Shown: positions 7,171 through 13,307, counted from the stretch's first letter. The stretch: 14,662 bases of DNA from Nitrospirota bacterium (GCA_021812785.1 JAKAMR010000065.1:1-14662); one strand, 5' to 3'. Program-made: numbers and translations. Notes: generated by a model from the letters alone, not told the origin.

Positions 7171-7563
7171 ATGCCCGATTTTGCAGTAAGCGACGAGAAA
7201 AACAGGCTTCTCAAGCAGAAAATGGAGGCCCTCCGCATCCAGGAAAAAGACATCGTGGAGAAGTTCGTCCGTTCATCGGGCCACGGCGGGCAGAAGCTCA
7301 ACAAGACCTCTTCCTGCGTTTACCTAAAGCACCTTCCAACCGGGATAGAGATAAAATGCATGCGGGAGCGCAGCCAGTCCGTAAACAGGTTCCTTGCCAG
7401 GCGTGAGCTGGCCGAAAGGATAGAAGCGCTTGCCGCTGGAGGCCCTGAAACCGCCCTTTCCGCCCCGGGCGGCATCTGCGCAAAAGCGGACAAATTAAGA
7501 AGACAGAAGGCCAGAAGAAAGAGAAAGGCCAGGGAAAAATATTCGCTGGCGAAGGAAGAATGA
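7171..7563 (+). CDS. GGQ-containing release-factor-like protein (ArfB-type)
   Basis: A 130-residue protein with the catalytic domain of class I release factors but no codon-recognition domain. The peptidyl-tRNA hydrolysis motif is VRSSGHGGQKLNKTSS (33-48), with Gly39-Gly40-Gln41, followed by VYLKHLPTGIEIKC and ERSQSVNRFLARREL. The C terminus (about 107-123) is a lysine/arginine-rich tail, which in ArfB (YaeJ) enters the empty mRNA channel of stalled ribosomes. I infer a ribosome-rescue role, releasing peptides from non-stop complexes. It could instead belong to a less characterised release-factor-like group. The stop overlaps the mutS2 start as ATGA, so the two are co-translated, linking ribosome rescue with MutS2, which in Bacillus acts on collided ribosomes. 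Confidence 0.85.
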   Translation: MPDFAVSDEKNRLLKQKMEALRIQEKDIVEKFVRSSGHGGQKLNKTSSCVYLKHLPTGIEIKCMRERSQSVNRFLARRELAERIEALAAGGPETALSAPGGICAKADKLRRQKARRKRKAREKYSLAKEE

Positions 7564-9980
7564 TAAAAAAGGAAACATTAAAGACACTTGAGTTTGACAG
7601 GATACTGGCGGCCATAGCCGGGCTCACCCACAGCGAAGCCTCCGCGCAGCGGGCGCACAGGATACTTCCCCTTGAGGACAAGTCTGAGATAGAGCGGCGC
7701 TTCGGGCTGGTGGAGGAGATAAGAAGGCTGAGGGCGCTTGCCGAGCCGCTTGAGATATCGGATTTCAGCGATATAACAAAGACCCTGGAGCGCCTCGGGC
7801 CGGAGGGCTCAGCCGCTGAGCCGCCAGAGCTCCTTGCCCTCTGCCACGTGCTCAAGATGGCCCGGGCCGCCTCCCTGCTCATAAACAAGGAGAGACGCGC
7901 GGCCTCCCTGCCCTTCCTTAAAGGGCTGGCGGGAGGCCTTACCGGGTTCCCAGGAATATCAAAACGCATAGAGGACTCCATAGACCAGGAGGGCAAAATA
8001 AAAGACACCGCCTCCCCGGCTCTCCGCGAGCTCCGGGCAAAGATACGCGGCCTCCAGGCCAGGATAAGCAGGAAACTGGAGTCCATGGTGAGGGACGAAA
8101 GGACGGCCGTCTTCCTGCAGGACGACTTCATCTCAAGGCGGTCGGGCAGGTGGGTGCTTCCGGTAAGGATGGACTCGAAGGGGCAGGTGCCGGGCGTGGC
8201 GCATGACGTCTCCCGGAGCGGGGAGACCGCCTTCATAGAGCCCCTGGAGATAATCGGCCCAACCAACGAGCTTGAGAACCTGGAGGCGGACGCCAGGGCG
8301 GAGGAGATACGCATTTTAAGGGACATCTGCCGGGAGATACGCGCCTGCGCCGGCGGCATACTTGCCGAGTACGATGTGCTTGTTTCGCTTGATGTCCTTT
8401 CGGGAACTGCGCTTTTCTCGGATGCCTTCGGCCTTGGCACCCCGGAGATAAATACCTCCTCCGTTATCAGGCTTAAGGGCGCGCGGCATCCGCTTTTGCT
8501 CCTGCTTGAAAGGAAACAAGACGGGCCCGCTCACGAGCCAAAGGAAGTTGTCCCTTTAAACATGGAGCTTGGCGGTGAAGACAGGGCGATGGTCATAACC
8601 GGCCCCAACGCCGGGGGAAAGACCATAGCCATAAAAACGGCAGGTCTCCTCATACTTATGGCGCTCTCCGGCATACCCATTCCGGCTGAGCCCTCCTCCA
8701 CCATTCCGCTTGTTGAAGAGGTCATTGCGGACATCGGGGACGAGCAGTCCATAGATGAAAGCCTTTCCACCTTCTCCGCCCACGTTTCCAACCTTTCGGG
8801 GATAATAAAAAGGGCGGACTCGAAGATGGTCATCTTGATGGACGAGCTTGGCACCGGCACCGACCCGGGGCAGGGAGCGGCCCTGGCCTGCGCCATTCTC
8901 AAGGACCTGAAGGAAAAAGGGGCGCTTGTGCTTGCCACCACCCATCTGATGGACATAGTGGGCTTCGTGCAGCGCACGGAGGGCATCCTTAACGCCTCGA
9001 TGGAGTTTTCCCCAAAGACGCTCACCCCGCTTTACAGGCTGAAGGCGGGGGAGCCGGGGCAGTCCCGGGCGCTTGAGACCGCGCTCCGGCTTGGCATGCC
9101 CGAGGGCATCGTGGAGGAGGCCAAAAGGCTCCTTGGCACAAACCAGCTGGAGCTTCAGGAGCTGATCAGCGAGATGAAGGGGAAAAGCGTCCTCTATGAC
9201 GAGTCCCTTGAGGAGCTGGGCCGTCAGAAGGCCGCACTTGAAGAAAGGGAGAGGCTTTTTGAGGAGGCAAGGGAAAAGGAGGAGACGGCGGGCAAGGAGG
9301 CGCTGGCCAGGGCCTGCGAGCAGGCGGGCCGCATTGTCTCCGACGCCAGGCGGCAGATAAACGCGTGGCTTGAAGAGGCAAAAAGAGAGAAGAAGGCGGG
9401 GGCCCGCGAAGCCCTTAAAAAACTGAACCTTGAGCAGCAGAGGCTTCAAAGCGAATTCGATTCCGTAAGCCCGGAGAAAAAGAAGGCAAAAAACAAAAAA
9501 CCTGTCACCGCCTCGGACATAAGGGAGGGAGACATCGTCCGTGTAAGCTCCTTCGGAGCAAACCCGGGGCTGGTCATCCGGGTGGATGAGAGGCAGGGGC
9601 GCGTAAGGATCAAGACCGGCGGGATGTATGCCGACGTGCCTTTCTCCGGCATAAGCGAGGTGGCGCCCGGGGCGGGAAAGGAAGGAAAAAGACCCTCAGG
9701 CGGAGGAGTGAGCATCGAAAAGGAGGAAAAAGACGCCGTTCCGGTAAGCCTGAACCTTATAGGCACGAGGGTGGATGAGGCCCTGTCGAGGCTTGAGCCT
9801 TTTTTAAACGACGCCTCCATAATGGGGCTTAAAGAGGTCACGGTGATCCACGGGATGGGGACGGGCCAGCTTATGAGGGCCGTGCGGGAGCATATCCGGG
9901 GCCATCCGCTTGTGGAGGGATTTAGAAGCGGCGCGCCCTCCGAGGGAAGAGAAGGCGTTACGGTCATTACGATAAAATGA
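7560..9980 (+). CDS. mutS2: MutS2, ATPase with C-terminal Smr domain
   Basis: An 806-residue MutS2. The N-terminal core/lever region (1-330) lacks a mismatch-recognition domain, as expected. The ABC-type ATPase carries Walker A GPNAGGKT (348-355), signature region SIDESLSTFSAHVSNL (397-412), Walker B VILMDELGTGTDP (424-436) and the switch His in ATTHL (459-463). A long charged coiled coil follows (about 530-655), then a KOW-like linker (about 660-715) and the Smr domain (about 729-806) with HGMGTG (764-769). MutS2 suppresses homologous recombination in some bacteria and rescues collided ribosomes in Bacillus. At the Smr LDLRG position this protein reads LNLIG, so nuclease activity may be altered. 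It starts inside the stop of the GGQ gene, with AAGGA a few nt upstream, and ends in TGA. Confidence 0.95.
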   Translation: MIKKETLKTLEFDRILAAIAGLTHSEASAQRAHRILPLEDKSEIERRFGLVEEIRRLRALAEPLEISDFSDITKTLERLGPEGSAAEPPELLALCHVLKMARAASLLINKERRAASLPFLKGLAGGLTGFPGISKRIEDSIDQEGKIKDTASPALRELRAKIRGLQARISRKLESMVRDERTAVFLQDDFISRRSGRWVLPVRMDSKGQVPGVAHDVSRSGETAFIEPLEIIGPTNELENLEADARAEEIRILRDICREIRACAGGILAEYDVLVSLDVLSGTALFSDAFGLGTPEINTSSVIRLKGARHPLLLLLERKQDGPAHEPKEVVPLNMELGGEDRAMVITGPNAGGKTIAIKTAGLLILMALSGIPIPAEPSSTIPLVEEVIADIGDEQSIDESLSTFSAHVSNLSGIIKRADSKMVILMDELGTGTDPGQGAALACAILKDLKEKGALVLATTHLMDIVGFVQRTEGILNASMEFSPKTLTPLYRLKAGEPGQSRALETALRLGMPEGIVEEAKRLLGTNQLELQELISEMKGKSVLYDESLEELGRQKAALEERERLFEEAREKEETAGKEALARACEQAGRIVSDARRQINAWLEEAKREKKAGAREALKKLNLEQQRLQSEFDSVSPEKKKAKNKKPVTASDIREGDIVRVSSFGANPGLVIRVDERQGRVRIKTGGMYADVPFSGISEVAPGAGKEGKRPSGGGVSIEKEEKDAVPVSLNLIGTRVDEALSRLEPFLNDASIMGLKEVTVIHGMGTGQLMRAVREHIRGHPLVEGFRSGAPSEGREGVTVITIK

Positions 9981-10063
9981 GAAAAGCGCGATGAGAAAAA
10001 AAGCTGAAAGACGGAGCTGGTCTTCCATAACGCGAAGGAGGCGCAAAAAGGACATGGCGGAGT

Positions 10064-11374
10064 TCAGGTGATGTATTTTCTGAACCATGCGCTTGCAAGC
10101 CTGGCCACCTGCTCAAGCGCGCCCGGCTCCTCGAAAAGGTGAGTGGCCCCCTGGACCACCTCTATCCTGTTCTCTGCTCCTCCAAGCGCCTCGAACGCCC
10201 TCTTGTTCAGCTCCATCACCAGCCTGTCGAATTCCCCGACGATAAAGAGTGTGGGGCAGGTGACCTTGCCAAGGGCCTCTTCAGACGCAAGGTCCGGCCT
10301 TCCGCTCCGTGAAACGATCGCCCCTATGGGTATCTGGCCCTCAAGCATGGCCGCCGCCTGAAGGGCTGCCGCCGCCCCTGTGCTTGCTCCCAGGTAGCCG
10401 ATGCCAAAGTGGTCTTTAACAGGAGGGTTTTTTTCGACGATCCATCTTGTCGCGGCGACAAGCCGTGCAGACAGCAGGTCTATATCGAAGCGGGTGTCGT
10501 AGACGCTTTCCTCCCCTGGCGTGAGCATATCGAAAAGCAGCGTGCCGAAGCCCGCCTCCCGCAAAACGCTTGCCACAAATCTGTTCCTGGGGCTGAAGCG
10601 GCTGCTCCCGCTGCCGTGGGCGAATATCACCACCGAGCGCGCACCCCTAGGCATCTGGAGGTCGCCATCCAGAACGGCCTTCCCGCCGGCAGGTATCCGG
10701 ACATCGGAGGATTTTGTAACAGGGTCGCCAGGCTCCGGCACAGCCCTCGACGACTCTTCAAGCAGTTCCACAACCTCTTCATCCGGCACCTGATCGAATT
10801 CATAGTAGTAGCTGCCAATGGCCGCGAAAAAAGGGTCCATCTCCAGGCAGACGAAATCATCAACCATATGGCTGATCTCCCTGGCCGTCTCAGGCGGGGC
10901 AACGGGGACGGCAACCACCAGCTTTTCAAGGCCCTCCTGTTTCAGGGTGGAAATGGCGGCCTTCATGGTGGCCCCTGTTGCAAGCCCGTCATCAACCAGT
11001 ATGCAGACCATCCCCTTGAGCGGCCTTAGGCCTTTCCCCTTGCGGTACTGCGCAATGCGCCGGCCGATCTCTTTTTCCTGCAGGGCTATTTCCCTGTCTA
11101 TGTCCCCGCGGGGGATCCGGTACGCCCGGATGACCTCCTGGTTCAGGACGATTGCGCCCGTTTCCGAAATGGCCCCCATGGCAAGCTCCGGCTGCCACGG
11201 CACGCCAAGCTTCCTTACGATGAGCACGTCCAGGGGAGCGCTCAGGTACTGGGCCACCTGGGCGCCGGTCACAACGCCCCCTCTTGGAAGCCCGAGGACT
11301 ACGGCATTTTTCCCCTTGTATTGTTTCAGCGCTGCCGCGAGCCTGGCCCCGGCGTCCGTCCTGTCCCTGAACAT
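10064..11374 (-). CDS. Phosphoribosyltransferase fused to alpha/beta hydrolase
   Basis: A 436-residue two-domain protein. Residues 1-215 are a type I phosphoribosyltransferase, with LGLPRGGVVTG (27-37) and the PRPP loop ILVDDGLATGATM (125-137). Residues 235-436 are a dienelactone-hydrolase-like alpha/beta hydrolase with oxyanion region FAHGSGSSR (251-259), nucleophile elbow GASTG (Ser331), acid Asp383 in EFDRL and His412 in ATHLF. All three triad residues are present, so it should be active, but neither substrate is known. The fusion itself recurs in many bacteria and is unassigned. The frame is open to 11446, but MFRDRTDAG at 11374 is the typical PRTase N terminus and has GGGAGG 9 nt upstream, so I choose it. 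It is transcribed toward mutS2 (convergent), with 83 nt between the stops. Confidence 0.88.
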   Translation of the reverse strand: MFRDRTDAGARLAAALKQYKGKNAVVLGLPRGGVVTGAQVAQYLSAPLDVLIVRKLGVPWQPELAMGAISETGAIVLNQEVIRAYRIPRGDIDREIALQEKEIGRRIAQYRKGKGLRPLKGMVCILVDDGLATGATMKAAISTLKQEGLEKLVVAVPVAPPETAREISHMVDDFVCLEMDPFFAAIGSYYYEFDQVPDEEVVELLEESSRAVPEPGDPVTKSSDVRIPAGGKAVLDGDLQMPRGARSVVIFAHGSGSSRFSPRNRFVASVLREAGFGTLLFDMLTPGEESVYDTRFDIDLLSARLVAATRWIVEKNPPVKDHFGIGYLGASTGAAAALQAAAMLEGQIPIGAIVSRSGRPDLASEEALGKVTCPTLFIVGEFDRLVMELNKRAFEALGGAENRIEVVQGATHLFEEPGALEQVARLASAWFRKYIT

Positions 11375-11391
11375 GAAGGCAAACCTCCCTT
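11375..11391 (-). promoter_or_regulatory. Ribosome binding site deciding the PRTase-hydrolase start
   Basis: Minus-strand AGGGAGG followed by TTTGCCTTC precedes the ATG at 11374. This is a strong SD at 9-nt spacing, while the alternative ATG at 11446 has only a weak AGGG one base away. It favours the 436-residue form. Confidence 0.65.
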
Positions 11392-11462
11392 TGGCACAAA
11401 AGTTTGTTCCCTGAGGTCCCTGTCCGTTTGTTTTGTCCTCTGCCATGCCCTGGCTAATTAAA

Positions 11463-11490
11463 ATGCTATCATCCTTCGGGGCATTTTCAA
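11463..11490 (-). promoter_or_regulatory. Possible promoter of the PRTase-hydrolase gene
   Basis: On the minus strand TTGAAA (11490-11485) and TAGCAT (11468-11463) are 16 nt apart. The -10 is imperfect (4 of 6). If used, the transcript would start near 11456, leaving a leader of about 80 nt before the ATG at 11374. Confidence 0.3.
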
Positions 11491-11565
11491 TAACAGGATT
11501 CTCAATAATAGGCAGGGCCCGGAAGGCATTGACCTCGCCGGGGAAAAACCCTTGCCCGGGGGAGA

Positions 11566-11593
11566 TTGACGGTTTTTCAAGGTTTTTGATAAT
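11566..11593 (+). promoter_or_regulatory. Promoter of the tRNA-Gln/tRNA-Glu pair
   Basis: TTGACG (11566-11571) and GATAAT (11588-11593) with a 16-nt spacer, each 5 of 6 to consensus, lie about 60 nt before tRNA-Gln. A 6-bp GC hairpin (GGCCGC at 11610-11615 with GCGGCC at 11624-11629) lies in the transcribed leader. It is not followed by a T run, so I do not call it a terminator. Confidence 0.5.
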
Positions 11594-11651
11594 ATAAGGT
11601 TGCTCTTTAGGCCGCTTTCCGTGGCGGCCGGAAAAACTGTTGGTTTTTTCT

Positions 11652-11725
11652 TGGGGAGTCGTCTAAGGGCAAGACGGCAGACTCTGGATCTGCTTATAGG
11701 GGTTCGATTCCTCTCTCCCCAGCCA
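11652..11725 (+). tRNA. tRNA-Gln (CUG anticodon)
   Basis: A complete cloverleaf with acceptor TGGGGAG/CTCCCCA, discriminator G and encoded CCA. Anticodon stem GCAGA/TCTGC encloses loop CTCTGGA, putting anticodon CTG at 11684-11686 (reads CAG). The T arm is AGGGG-TTCGATT-CCTCT with one G-U pair. A tRNA-Glu follows 24 nt later, so they are probably one transcript. Confidence 0.93.
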
Positions 11726-11749
11726 TATTTTTAAGGTGCGGCATAAAAA

Positions 11750-11825
11750 GGTCCCATCGTCTAGAGGCCTAGGACGTGGCCCTCTCAAGGCTAAAACACG
11801 GGTTCGAATCCCGTTGGGACCGCCA
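11750..11825 (+). tRNA. tRNA-Glu (CUC anticodon)
   Basis: A 76-nt cloverleaf with acceptor GGTCCCA/TGGGACC, discriminator G and encoded CCA. The D arm GTCTAGAGGCCTAGGAC is the characteristic tRNA-Glu form. Anticodon stem TGGCC/GGCTA (one G-U) encloses CTCTCAA, giving anticodon CTC at 11784-11786 (reads GAG). The T loop is TTCGAAT. Confidence 0.93.
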
Positions 11826-12063
11826 AGTTTTCCTCGGAAAAAAATATCCGCCACAATTAAGTTCTTATAATCAATACCTGGCGATTTAGGTATACCATTG
11901 TGGTTTTCCATTGCATAGGTGAGCGAGGGCGGAAAAGGCCACGCTTATCTCCTCAAATAAACCTTGATGATTTTTAAAGATAATAGATAAAAAACTTGTC
12001 AGCCTTCGCAAGACGATATAGACTTTAAAAAGAATTCAAAGGCAGTCCCTCCTTAAAATGAAT

Positions 12064-12100
12064 CACCCCGCAGCAAGCTGCAGGGTATCGAAGTCAAAGA
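12064..12100 (+). repeat. REP-like hairpin repeat, copy 1
   Basis: The core at 12066-12085 is an imperfect palindrome: CCCCGCAGC, loop AA, GCTGCAGGG, with one C-A mismatch in a 9-bp stem. The homology to copy 2 continues through about 15 nt on the right (TATCGAAGTCAAAGA here). Short GC-rich palindromes in intergenic DNA with a conserved flank are typical of REP elements mobilised by RAYT transposases; that class is an inference. Confidence 0.6.
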
Positions 12101-12179
12101 TTTTTAGTTTGTCATTCCGGCCGGATTTATTCTGGCTGCAAATAAAAACGGGCAGAATCTTTCCTCGCGTTCTGGAGGA

Positions 12180-12217
12180 AACCCTGCAGCAAGCTACAGG
12201 GAATTGCAAGTTAAAAA
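12180..12217 (+). repeat. REP-like hairpin repeat, copy 2
   Basis: The core at 12182-12201 reads CCCTGCAGC, loop AA, GCTACAGGG, again with one mismatch, at a different place from copy 1. The shared ancestor was therefore probably a perfect 9-bp palindrome. It is in the same orientation as copy 1, 116 nt further on. The right flank (AATTGCAAGTTAAAAA) aligns to the flank of copy 1 with a 1-nt indel. Confidence 0.6.
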
Positions 12218-12288
12218 AACAAGGCAGCTTACAAAAGAAGTCAATAGAAAAGCCGTTCCAGCGAGCAGGCAGGCAGCTGAAAAACTGA

Positions 12289-12327
12289 GGAACGGGCGGG
12301 ACGGGCCAAAGACCCGGCGCCCATTCC
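12289..12327 (+). promoter_or_regulatory. Strong hairpin in the coxB leader
   Basis: GGAACGGGCG (12289-12298) pairs with CGCCCATTCC (12318-12327) with a single C-A mismatch. Inside, GGG (12303-12305) can pair with CCC (12313-12315) around the loop CCAAAGA. No T run follows, so it is not an ordinary intrinsic terminator. It ends 37 nt before the coxB ATG and may be a leader structure controlling the oxidase genes. It matches no riboswitch class that I can name. Confidence 0.4.
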
Positions 12328-12354
12328 GAGGGGACATCCTGTAGCTTCATGACC

Positions 12355-12364
12355 GGAGGCAGGA
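12355..12364 (+). promoter_or_regulatory. coxB ribosome binding site
   Basis: GGAGG at 12355-12359 lies 5 nt before the ATG at 12365, with a second purine-rich AGGA between them. It fixes the coxB start. Confidence 0.75.
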
Positions 12365-13276
12365 ATGGATACTTTCACATCTGTTTTGAGCCCGGGAACA
12401 AAGCAGGCCTCCGATATTCTCAGATCCTTTTATATAATGACCGGTGTCGGAGCCTTTATCTTTTTCACCGTCGCGGGGCTGGTGGCGTACGTCTCCATCA
12501 GGTTCCGCCGGCGGGAGGGGCGGGAGCCCAGGCAGTTCACGGAAAATGTCAGGCTGGAAGTCCTCTGGATATCCATTCCCGTCCTTATTGTCACCGGGCT
12601 CCTTGTTGTAACTTTCTGGGTCATGGCCCGGGTGAATCCGCCGGTATTCGGAAAAAAGCCGGACCTTACCGTGACAGCGCACCAATGGTGGTGGGAACTG
12701 CACTATTCCCCATCAGGAGTGACGGCAGCCAACGAGATACACCTGCCCGTGGGCAAACGCCTGCTCCTAAGGTTCAAGTCCGCAGACGTCATTCACGGTT
12801 TCTGGGTCCCGTCGTTCGGGCAGAAGATAGATATCATTCCCGGACATCCGAACTATCTCTGGCTGACCATTACGCGTCCGGGTATCTACCTGGGCGCCTG
12901 ACACTCCTTCTGCGGCATGGGGCATGCCGACATGAGGATCCGGGTCATCGCGCAGTCTCCTGAGGACTTCAATGCATGGCTCAAGCATCAGCAGCAACCG
13001 GCCCTGCCCCCGTCCACGCCGCAGGCAATACAGGGCTTGAAAATCTTTACAAAGAAAAACTGTGTCATCTGCCACTATTCCGGGTATGCCCCCGACCTGA
13101 CGCACGTGGGAAGCCGGGAAACCCTGGCCGCAGGCACGCTTCCCAACACACCGGCAAACTTGGCCAGGTGGCTCAAAAACCCCCAGGCCATAAAAAAGGG
13201 CGTTCATATGCCCAACCTGGGCCTTACAGACGATCAGGTAAAGGACCTGACGGCCTATCTTGAAGGGTTGAAATGA
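12365..13276 (+). CDS. coxB: Cytochrome c oxidase subunit II with fused cytochrome c, in-frame UGA at a CuA ligand
   Basis: Read through TGA 12899-12901, this is a 303-residue caa3-type subunit II, which takes electrons from cytochrome c via CuA to subunit I. Two membrane helices (about 22-44 and 67-89) precede the cupredoxin domain, with the aromatic electron-entry motif QWWWELHY (107-114). CuA ligands are His144, codon 179 (TGA), Cys183, His187 and Met190. The spacings 35, 4, 4 and 3 are exactly those I recall for Paracoccus subunit II (His181, Cys216, Cys220, His224, Met227). The Mg-binding Glu position is Ser181. A C-terminal cytochrome c domain has CVICH (233-237) and likely Met282. The frame after TGA is unshifted for 124 codons. 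Since TGA is a normal stop elsewhere here, selenocysteine at 179 is the leading explanation; a nonsense mutation or base error is the alternative. Without recoding only a 178-residue fragment lacking CuA is made. Confidence 0.85.
12899..12938 (+). promoter_or_regulatory. Candidate bacterial SECIS element at the coxB UGA
   Basis: After the TGA come 11 nt and then a perfect 7-bp stem, CGGCATG (12913-12919) with CATGCCG (12923-12929), closing a GGG loop. A lower stem extends it: 12905-12912 pairs with 12931-12938, with one mismatch (C12910/T12933), one G-U pair and a bulged A12930. SelB-binding SECIS elements in bacteria lie immediately downstream of the UGA, with a G early in the apical loop. 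As I remember Escherichia coli fdhF, its hairpin also begins 11 nt after the UGA and is 17 nt long. Part of the palindrome is dictated by the Gly-Met-Gly-His-Ala residues, so the structure is suggestive, not proof. Confidence 0.6.
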
Positions 13277-13307
13277 TAACCAACGAGCGTTTCCCGAAGG
13301 GAATAAA

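Larger units (their letters stand above)
11826..12364 (+). other. Long non-coding stretch between tRNA-Glu and coxB
   Basis: No convincing gene lies in these 539 nt. The sequence is clearly more A+T-rich than its surroundings from about 11826 to 12060. It contains two copies of a hairpin-forming repeat (12064-12100 and 12180-12217), a strong hairpin at 12289-12327 and the coxB ribosome site. A possible coxB promoter is TTGTCA (11996-12001) with TATAGA (12017-12022), but the 15-nt spacer is short. The small open frames here show no protein-like pattern. Confidence 0.6.

Noticed and set aside
7298..8440. 380-residue open frame on the minus strand across the GGQ gene and mutS2
   Set aside because: Serine- and arginine-rich composition with no motif; it is the complement of two well-supported genes.
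8556..9449. 297-residue minus-strand frame inside mutS2
   Set aside because: Shadow of the mutS2 ATPase and coiled-coil coding sequence.
9991..10071. 26-codon basic peptide frame between mutS2 and the PRTase-hydrolase gene
   Set aside because: No SD or promoter was found, it overlaps the convergent gene end, and nothing in it resembles a known small protein.
11375..11446. 24-codon longer start of the PRTase-hydrolase
   Set aside because: The longer form has a poor ribosome site, and the family N terminus begins at 11374 behind GGGAGG.
11663..11911. 82-residue minus-strand frame over the tRNA pair
   Set aside because: Its sequence is the reverse translation of tRNA-Gln and tRNA-Glu, a well-known source of false proteins.
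12064..12217. CRISPR array
   Set aside because: Only two imperfect repeats with an overlong spacer; the palindromic core and flank fit a REP-like element better.
12058..12288. 76-residue frame and its antisense partner in the repeat region
   Set aside because: Both run through the REP-like palindromes, have no protein-like pattern and lack ribosome sites.
12890..12920. Frameshift as the cause of the coxB interruption
   Set aside because: The frame before and after the TGA is identical, and both sides align to subunit II without any gap. Only the one codon is affected.
12917..13276. Independent small cytochrome c gene starting at the ATG after the coxB TGA
   Set aside because: Its first residues are the second half of the CuA loop, it is in frame with coxB, and it lacks a signal peptide and ribosome site. 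It is the continuation of coxB.
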